Origin: Tissierellia bacterium
GTDB taxonomy: Bacteria; Bacillota; Clostridia; Tissierellales; Dethiosulfatibacteraceae
Assembly: GCA_007116605.1 (NCBI GenBank)
Contig: SKID01000139.1
Location: 1-15,327, forward strand
DNA length: 15,327 nt
Direction of reading: 5' to 3'
The number at the start of each line of letters is the position of its first letter. Positions within the stretch are counted from its first letter, which is position 1. The notes beneath the pieces were generated by a model. The model was given only the letters and a program-made list of their open reading frames with translations. It was not told the DNA's origin and made no database searches. The translations under genes and the position numbers were made by a program. Positions 6,694 through 11,966 of the stretch are shown piece by piece.

Positions 6694-7869
6694 TCATCGG
6701 ATAAAACATTTGTCATTTCGTTGACAACTTTCACAATCAATTGCTTTGAAAGACACCCTATAATCTGAAGCTTTTTCTAATAGCCAAGCAGCCATTTCTC
6801 TCTGTTGAGATGACGCTAAGTTCACGTTTTTCGAGTTAAAGCAAAGAGTAAAAGCATTCATATCTGGTAATATTTTAAACTCATAGTTCTTATCATATAA
6901 ATGCATCAAGTCAATGGCTAATTGGCTACCTTTACTAACAATTCCAGTAATATCTATGGAAAGACCCGGTTGAATGGGGGGGTCTTTTTCATTCTCATCC
7001 GAAATATAAAGGCTACGATTAGTTGATGACACGCCCGTCAAGGGTGACCACTGACCATCATCTCCTACTACTCCTCGATAGCATGGCATGGACCTATGTG
7101 GTATCCAATAAAAAATCTCTCCCGCAAAACAATGTTCCCAGCAACCTATAGCGACAAAAGGTATTCCATGATAAATTGCTAAATCATTGCCATAAGCATT
7201 AGCCGATCGGTTGTCTGCTCCTGCTACAATAACTGTGTTTAATGGATCAATAAATGATTCTAAAATAGTGTATGGCATATCTTCAACAATGCACTTCTCC
7301 ATTTGAACTCGGGCTTGTGGATTAATCATTTTAATTTTTTCTGCAATAGCAGTCACTTTATATTTTCCAACATCACCTATGTGATATTCACTACGACCTA
7401 TGTTACTGTACTCAACCATATCTAGGTCAATAACTAGGAAATGACCTACACCGGTTCTTGCCATTTCAAGTGCCAGTTTTGAATTGACTGATCCCGCACC
7501 AATTATGACTACACTTTTGGTTTCCATTTTATCAAGTTTAACCATGCCACTGTTTCTTGAAAAAATATCTCTTTGACAATCATAGCCTTTGATCTCTAGT
7601 TGCTGTTGTCTATAAGAAAAAACTAGCTGTTCACCAATCCATTCACCTACCAATTCATCATGAACATGTTTTAGTGTAGACTCGTCAAGTATTTGCCCTA
7701 GATAGCTAAAATAACGAGGCGAGCTTACCGCCATATGTCTAGAAACAATGTTGAAAACACCTGTTTCCTCTATATGTTGACCATATATAGGACCTGTGTA
7801 ACGACTCTTCAACATTTCTTCGGGCAAGAGTACCATGTTCTTTTTTTTTGTTTCAAATTGAATTGGCAT
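6694..7869 (-). CDS. E1/ThiF-like adenylating enzyme of a bacterial ubiquitin-like conjugation system
   Basis: This 391-residue protein has an N-terminal domain (1 to about 115) and then a ThiF/MoeB/E1 Rossmann fold. GAGSVNSK at 124-131 binds nucleotide; D148 and D150, R159 and K169 fit the ATP/Mg site; ADNRSANAYGND near 218-229 is the next conserved E1 segment. Cysteines C247, C263 (MPCYRG) and a C-terminal C-x2-C-x5-C (379, 382, 388) could provide a thioester cysteine and a zinc site. E1-like enzymes adenylate the C-terminus of a ubiquitin-like protein and pass it to an E2. The ATG at 7867-7869 is chosen for its GGGAGG 6 nt upstream; the ATG at 7887 overlaps the JAB stop but has a weaker site. 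E2-like and JAB genes directly upstream support conjugation over thiamine or molybdopterin synthesis. Confidence 0.85.
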   Translation of the reverse strand: MPIQFETKKKNMVLLPEEMLKSRYTGPIYGQHIEETGVFNIVSRHMAVSSPRYFSYLGQILDESTLKHVHDELVGEWIGEQLVFSYRQQQLEIKGYDCQRDIFSRNSGMVKLDKMETKSVVIIGAGSVNSKLALEMARTGVGHFLVIDLDMVEYSNIGRSEYHIGDVGKYKVTAIAEKIKMINPQARVQMEKCIVEDMPYTILESFIDPLNTVIVAGADNRSANAYGNDLAIYHGIPFVAIGCWEHCFAGEIFYWIPHRSMPCYRGVVGDDGQWSPLTGVSSTNRSLYISDENEKDPPIQPGLSIDITGIVSKGSQLAIDLMHLYDKNYEFKILPDMNAFTLCFNSKNVNLASSQQREMAAWLLEKASDYRVSFKAIDCESCQRNDKCFIR

Positions 7870-7886
7870 AGGATACCTCCCATTCA

Positions 7887-8456
7887 TTAGGCTTCTTGAT
7901 TTTCAATGTTACTCATTAAAACATGCAAGGATTTCTTTTTGAAATATATAGGTGGAATATAATCATTCCCGATTAAGTAAGGTATTTTATTATAAACAAC
8001 ACCTTTGTTGCTTCTTGGTTGAACACTATAGACTGATAATCGAATTTTAGGGTCTATATTAACTAAAACGCCTATAGCACTTTTATTACAAAGCTCTGCA
8101 TAAGCTCGATTAGTGACATGATCTGTATTTGAAAACTGGTCCATACTGCCTGGATGACGATGCCAAGTTCCAAGGGGTTCTATAGGTTCCAAATAGGCAT
8201 CTCGTAATCTATCACAACAATGCTGTACATAGGTTTGATCATACTCAAAGTAAGCCTTTTGATGAACTGCTTTAAAACCACCATCTACGCTTTGTATGAC
8301 ATAAACCGTTTGGTTTTGCCTATAACCAAGATATACCCCACCTGTCTCAAGCCTGGGGTGTTTTTTCACCGAAATCATCATGTCATGAATCACACTGTCC
8401 GAAAAAACAACACAATTTATTTTTGCCAATGGCATCTTTAATAATAATCTTGCCAT
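7887..8456 (-). CDS. JAB/JAMM metallopeptidase, deubiquitinase-like
   Basis: This 189-residue protein contains the complete JAMM zinc site: E37 in LETGGVYLG, then H99-x-H101-P with S109 and D112 in WHRHPGSMDQFSNTD. JAMM peptidases cleave isopeptide bonds or trim ubiquitin-like precursors to free their C-terminal glycine. GGAG lies 7 nt before the ATG. The start overlaps the E2-like gene by 19 nt and the stop is followed at once by the E1-like gene, so E2, JAB and E1 are made together. It could mature or remove a modifier, most plausibly something encoded in this operon. The family call is firm; the substrate is inferred. Confidence 0.88.
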   Translation of the reverse strand: MARLLLKMPLAKINCVVFSDSVIHDMMISVKKHPRLETGGVYLGYRQNQTVYVIQSVDGGFKAVHQKAYFEYDQTYVQHCCDRLRDAYLEPIEPLGTWHRHPGSMDQFSNTDHVTNRAYAELCNKSAIGVLVNIDPKIRLSVYSVQPRSNKGVVYNKIPYLIGNDYIPPIYFKKKSLHVLMSNIENQEA

Positions 8457-8899
8457 AATTCATCTCCAATCACCCCGTCCATATAGCACTGTAAGGCATA
8501 AGTAAATCCAATAGCTCTCCCAATGGCATGAGCAACTGTTGAAACCAATTGATGATCATTAGCTTTTTTTTGCCCTGAGTGGAAATTTTCTTTTTTCCCA
8601 GTACATATATAGGGGTTTCCCCATTGATCCCTTAAAACATGAGGAAGTCTTTTATTGATTTTTTTGCTAATCTCATCTAAATCTGGGTTTAGGCAATAAA
8701 CTTTTACAGAACCACCATAAGTATTATTATGAGGATGATTATGGTCACAAACCGCCATCAAATGATACTTGGGACCTTTGTCTCCCATGGGTTTTGCAAT
8801 CACATCCCAGCTATGTCTACCATCTTCTAATAGCTGATGATTGGAATAGGGGAAAAAGCATTTCATAGCTACAATTTCTGGTTCGTAATTATATTTCAT
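8438..8899 (-). CDS. E2-like (ubiquitin-conjugating fold) protein
   Basis: This 153-residue protein sits between a small upstream gene and the JAB and E1 genes. The order of elements fits an E2 core: strand YHLMAVC at 45-51, then GGSVKVYCLNPDL (62-74), comparable to the E2 segment before the active site, then LPHV (85-88), a spacer, and GNPYICT with C99 as the likely catalytic cysteine. H87 to C99 is 12 residues, against about 10 from the HPN histidine to the cysteine in classical E2s, and the asparagine of HPN is not kept. The C-terminal half is helical. AGGAGG precedes the ATG. It is called E2-like from these elements plus invariant context; the family is divergent, so confidence is moderate. 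Confidence 0.68.
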   Translation of the reverse strand: MKYNYEPEIVAMKCFFPYSNHQLLEDGRHSWDVIAKPMGDKGPKYHLMAVCDHNHPHNNTYGGSVKVYCLNPDLDEISKKINKRLPHVLRDQWGNPYICTGKKENFHSGQKKANDHQLVSTVAHAIGRAIGFTYALQCYMDGVIGDELWQDYY

Positions 8900-8916
8900 T
8901 ACATCTCCTCCTATTA

Positions 8917-9144
8917 TTAAGCAAATGTACCTTCAGGAATTTTAAAGCCGGTAGCTTTATGATTTTCACTCCCGCCATCTTCTAGTACTTCACCATCTCT
9001 TCCAAGATGTATCACGTCATTATTTCGCATCTTATCCATCATTTCCATCTTCTTTTTCATCTCTTGAATAGGATCACTATCAACAGATTGAAATGCACCT
9101 TTTGGAATCATGATTTGCTTTAACTTCACATTTGTAGTTTTCAT
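8917..9144 (-). CDS. First operon gene: 75-residue protein with IPxGxF at both ends, candidate modifier or substrate
   Basis: This short charged protein has IMIPKGAFQ at residues 11-19 and FKIPEGTFA at the extreme C-terminus (67-75), a methionine- and lysine-rich helix between (about 26-40), and DGEVLEDGG ending in a Gly-Gly at 57-58. It has no signal peptide or membrane helix. The ATG at 9142-9144 is chosen because AGGAGG lies 6 nt before it; the TTG at 9150 is too close. It is the first gene after the operon promoter and 17 nt before the E2-like gene, where ubiquitin-like modifiers are often encoded. A strand-helix-strand order could mimic a tiny beta-grasp, but this is not convincing. It may be a modifier precursor trimmed after the internal Gly-Gly, a substrate, or an adaptor. 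I do not recognise the family. Confidence 0.7.
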   Translation of the reverse strand: MKTTNVKLKQIMIPKGAFQSVDSDPIQEMKKKMEMMDKMRNNDVIHLGRDGEVLEDGGSENHKATGFKIPEGTFA

Positions 9145-9171
9145 ATACAACCTCCTGAATGATTTGAGCTC

Positions 9172-9202
9172 ATAGTAACATACTCGATTATTTTTGAATA
9201 AT
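9172..9202 (-). promoter_or_regulatory. Putative promoter and operator of the ten-gene operon
   Basis: On the minus strand TGTTACTAT is an extended -10 (TACTAT, 9172-9177; TG-n at 9178-9180), with only a weak -35 (TATTCA-like) 17 nt upstream. A perfect inverted repeat ATTATT-TTTG-AATAAT (9187-9202) covers the -35 area and is a candidate operator. Transcription would start near 9165, about 20 nt before the first ATG. Confidence 0.5.
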
Positions 9203-9237
9203 GATCTGAGTGTGGTCTATCTTTTTAATTTTGCAAT

Positions 9238-9272
9238 ACAAAAACCTCTCTCATCACGAAAAAGGCTTTTGT
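9238..9272. other. Inverted repeat, possible weak terminator or structured leader
   Basis: ACAAAAACC (9238-9246) and GGCTTTTGT (9264-9272) can form a 9-bp stem with one GU pair around a 17-nt loop. No long U-tract follows on either strand, so terminator activity is doubtful. It may insulate the two divergent promoters. Confidence 0.3.
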
Positions 9273-9332
9273 ACTTTATTTGGTTTGCTCGTCCTATCTG
9301 TGCACCCTTATAATAACGAATCTCATCTTTTC

Positions 9333-9346
9333 ATTGTTCTAACAAT
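9333..9346. promoter_or_regulatory. Short palindrome, candidate operator
   Basis: ATTGTTCTAACAAT is a perfect 6-bp inverted repeat with a 2-nt centre, close to the weak plus-strand promoter at 9348. It has the size of a helix-turn-helix repressor site. The call rests on symmetry and position only. Confidence 0.3.
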
Positions 9347-9347
9347 C

Positions 9348-9376
9348 TTGTCCTTGTCTATCTCATAAGATAATGT
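9348..9376 (+). promoter_or_regulatory. Weak plus-strand promoter upstream of element copy C
   Basis: TTGTCC (9348-9353), a 17-nt spacer and TAATGT (9371-9376) make a moderate match to a vegetative promoter. If active, transcripts would start near 9383 and carry copy C in a leader of about 300 nt before the first NTPase gene. Confidence 0.3.
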
Positions 9377-9435
9377 TTATCCAATGGCTAACAATGCAAA
9401 TACTCCAACTTCTTAAAGGGGGAGATGATACTGTG

Positions 9436-9508
9436 AAGTCTCTAGATAAGGGCTTATAGCATTAAAGTAACGCTATAAACATCGCTTCAATCCAAGAATC
9501 CTGTTGAT
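9436..9508 (+). repeat. Intergenic structured element, copy C, plus strand
   Basis: The 64-nt core (9445-9508) starts GATAAGGGCTTATAGCATTA and ends AATCCAAGAATCCTGTTGAT, preceded by AAGTCTCT as in copy B. By hand alignment without gaps it matches copy B at about 41 of 64 positions, concentrated at the two ends. AGGG-C-UU pairs with AA-UCCU, replacing the C-G pair of copies A and B with U-A. AUUAAAG can pair with CUUCAAU (6 of 7) in place of the long hairpin of copy B. A rival stem, TATAGC with GCTATA, is perfect, so two alternative folds exist. It lies about 180 nt before the first NTPase gene, in that gene's direction, on the opposite strand from copies A and B. Confidence 0.68.
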
Positions 9509-9647
9509 ATTGCAAATATACGATTCAGACTATATCCAAACCACTAGAATAATAATCTTTTTTTGATACACTATAACCAGTCGTTGCGATTATGCAAACA
9601 ATTATGTTTTTTCAAATGATTGAATCTAGTCATGAAGTATTAATTAA

Positions 9648-9656
9648 TGTTACAAT
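9648..9656 (+). promoter_or_regulatory. Extended -10 promoter of the NTPase operon
   Basis: TGTTACAAT is an extended -10 (TACAAT at 9651-9656) without a clear -35. It would start transcription near 9663, about 26 nt before the ATG. It is nearly identical to the TGTTACTAT of the divergent operon, suggesting related control. If this is the main promoter, element copy C lies upstream of the message and would need its own transcript. Confidence 0.5.
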
Positions 9657-9688
9657 AGCCTCATGAGTAAACACCATAGGAGGATACT

Positions 9689-11959
9689 ATGAGCAACTAT
9701 TGGCAAAGCGTAGAGGAATTCATGAATATAATGACCCAGCAGACTACTTTAACCCAAATCTATCAAATCTGGGCAGATCTTGAGGGAGATGAGATATCCT
9801 TTGAAACCGAAAACCATCGCGACCAAATTTTTAAAGATATCAAGCAATATGTATCTTTTTTAGTATCTATTGGTTATCCAATAGATAAAAATGATTTAAT
9901 TTATGAATGGGGAAGCAGTCGAAGCAATCGAAAAGCATCTATTACCTCTCAAACCATCAAGGGAAGATTCGATAACTGGCGTCAAGGAAAAACCGTAGGT
10001 TTAGACCTTATGGTTAAATTTACTACCGTTCTCACTTATTTATTAACATTTGCTGGTGAAGACCACTATGTTTTAGCTACTTATGATGGTCTTGTCAGCG
10101 CTGATTGGCCAGATCTATCAATAGAAGATAAAAAAACTATGACTTACTCCGAAATCGCTATTCATGAGATTCCATTTGACCGTAAGCGAATCGTTGATTC
10201 TTGCCTTGTATCTTTAAATATTGACAAGGTTATTGGTTCAACTATGGTTCAAACTCACTCTAATTTAATTTCATTGCTAATTTTCACCGTACTGATTCAA
10301 GTGAGAAATGATCATGAACAGCAACTATCTACTACTTTGATACGCTATTTAGCCAAACTTCAATCTCATCCTATAGAAGAAAAGTATCTTAAACAACTTT
10401 GGAATGAATGTCGATGGATTAGAGTGCGTGATGCGTCTAATAATATTAATCAACAACAACTGCTTTGTGATTATTATGTCTGTCCATCATTTATAGGTTC
10501 GTCTCACTCTCCCATAGAAGGCATTTCAAAATTTCAACGCATCTTAGAGGCACCTACTGGTTTTGGCAAAAGCTCTTTTTTACAAAGTATCGTGGCTAGT
10601 GCTATCATATCACCATTAAAAGAACATTATCCAAGTATTTTAGAAGATCTTGAAACTAATGCTATTGATCTATTTGTAAAGCTAAAACAAGACTTGAGAA
10701 TGAACAAAGATTATCTGCCTATTTATATTACTGCATCAGATTACAAAAGATTGATGTATAATATGAATCCACCTCAAGATCAATTGATTAATTTACTTGT
10801 TCACAAATATGATCCCAATAGCTCCATTGAAGTCTGGTCTCAGATGTTGGTGGATGCGAATAAACAACATCGGCTTTTATTACTAGTAGATGCCTTGGAT
10901 GAAATTCCAGAACATGATTTGCTATCATTTTGCCAGAAGATTGATCATTTTATGTCTAAGTATGACCACACAAGCTTAATCGTAACGACAAGACCTATTG
11001 GGAGAGATCTTTATAGAAACGATTTAATATATACCCTTCCTCAATGTGAATTCTGGCAGTTATCTGAGTTTAATGATACACAAATTATTGCTTTATGCGA
11101 AAAACAACTAAAATCAACTCTTGAAGGTTCGAGTGCTTTTGCACATATCATTCAAAACCCATATCTTTACAGTTTTGCTAAGAATCCATTTATGTTGAGT
11201 CAAATGTTGCTAAGATATACTCCCAATCTAGAACCTTACCACGCATTGAAGCAAATCATCGATCAGCTCATCACAAAAAGATGGCCCATGTTAGACTATC
11301 AAAACCATTTAGATCCTCATACGCTTCGCTTAATTTTAGGTGCAATTTCTTGGGAAATGCTTCAACAAGAGATGTCACAGATGCCTAAACCTAATCTAGT
11401 CATTTGGTTTAAGCGATATTCTGATCTTTTATATGAAATGGGCTATGGTGATCGGGTTTCCCTTGATATTTGGAAATCTTTTGTGACTACCATTAACACA
11501 TGCGCTGGATTGTTAATTCCAGAAGGAGAAGGTTATATTTTTATTTCAAAAGAGATTCAACATTATTTAGCAGCAGAATGGCTTCTGATACAGCTACAAC
11601 ATCCCTTTGATCAAGGGAACACACCGCCTACTGAACTAGAAATTTACGTTAAACTTTGTGAATTGCTTCCTACAATTCAATGGTCTGAAGCCTGGAATGA
11701 AATTTTTGTCATGTTCTTTACTCAAAGCAACCATTTAATGAAAAAAGACTACTATACCATTGGAACTGTTAAATATATTTTGCAAAAATGGGTTTTAGCC
11801 CATCATTATAATGAAAAAAACAGCATTGAAACCCTATTAATTAAAGTTTTAAACCAACCTTTTGGAGAAAATCGCTATATTAATAATAACCATCAATCTA
11901 TTCATGACCTTATCCAAAATGTATTGACTCATAGGAACACCCATAATTTAGGAGGATGA
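9689..11959 (+). CDS. NACHT/STAND-type NTPase, first of a pair
   Basis: This 756-residue protein has a central P-loop NTPase domain: Walker A PTGFGKSS near 289-296, Walker B LLLLVDALDE at 396-405 with the D-x-x-DE form seen in NACHT proteins, and a sensor-like TTRPIGR at 433-439. The first ~280 residues lack a recognised effector domain, but TIKGRFDNWRQGK around 93-105, followed by a helix, resembles the recognition end of an XRE-type helix-turn-helix; this is weak. The C-terminal ~300 residues are helical with no obvious repeats. AGGAGG precedes the ATG by 6 nt. Bacterial NACHT proteins often act as phage sensors or regulators, so a defence role is plausible but unproven. Its last codons carry the ribosome binding site of the next gene. 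Confidence 0.8.
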   Translation: MSNYWQSVEEFMNIMTQQTTLTQIYQIWADLEGDEISFETENHRDQIFKDIKQYVSFLVSIGYPIDKNDLIYEWGSSRSNRKASITSQTIKGRFDNWRQGKTVGLDLMVKFTTVLTYLLTFAGEDHYVLATYDGLVSADWPDLSIEDKKTMTYSEIAIHEIPFDRKRIVDSCLVSLNIDKVIGSTMVQTHSNLISLLIFTVLIQVRNDHEQQLSTTLIRYLAKLQSHPIEEKYLKQLWNECRWIRVRDASNNINQQQLLCDYYVCPSFIGSSHSPIEGISKFQRILEAPTGFGKSSFLQSIVASAIISPLKEHYPSILEDLETNAIDLFVKLKQDLRMNKDYLPIYITASDYKRLMYNMNPPQDQLINLLVHKYDPNSSIEVWSQMLVDANKQHRLLLLVDALDEIPEHDLLSFCQKIDHFMSKYDHTSLIVTTRPIGRDLYRNDLIYTLPQCEFWQLSEFNDTQIIALCEKQLKSTLEGSSAFAHIIQNPYLYSFAKNPFMLSQMLLRYTPNLEPYHALKQIIDQLITKRWPMLDYQNHLDPHTLRLILGAISWEMLQQEMSQMPKPNLVIWFKRYSDLLYEMGYGDRVSLDIWKSFVTTINTCAGLLIPEGEGYIFISKEIQHYLAAEWLLIQLQHPFDQGNTPPTELEIYVKLCELLPTIQWSEAWNEIFVMFFTQSNHLMKKDYYTIGTVKYILQKWVLAHHYNEKNSIETLLIKVLNQPFGENRYINNNHQSIHDLIQNVLTHRNTHNLGG

Positions 11960-11966
11960 AATAGCT

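Larger units (their letters stand above)
9145..9688. other. Divergent 544-bp control region
   Basis: This stretch separates the minus-strand secretion/conjugation operon from the plus-strand NTPase pair and holds no convincing gene. It contains, left to right, the minus-strand operon promoter with a palindrome, a long-stem inverted repeat at 9238-9272, a short palindrome at 9333-9346, a weak plus-strand promoter at 9348-9376, structured element copy C and an extended -10 promoter just before the first NTPase. From 9510 to 9640 it is AT-rich and I see nothing firm. Confidence 0.7.

Noticed and set aside
8438..9144. CBASS or PRTRC origin for the E1/E2/JAB genes.
   Set aside because: No CD-NTase or CBASS effector and no PRTRC ParB-type or ubiquitin-like protein C genes are present. 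The neighbours are WXG-like and FtsK/EssC-like.
8917..9150. Calling the 75-residue protein a YukD/EsaB ubiquitin-like protein.
   Set aside because: It lacks the strand pattern and hydrophobic core expected, and a methionine-rich charged helix dominates.
9509..9640. Possible gene or second promoter (TTGATA at 9563) in the AT-rich stretch before the NTPases.
   Set aside because: No open frame with a ribosome binding site, and the only -10 candidate is 19 nt away and weak.
11945..11959. The first NTPase ends in Leu-Gly-Gly, like a mature modifier.
   Set aside because: Again the glycines come from the GGAGG of the following gene's ribosome binding site, and the protein is a large ATPase.
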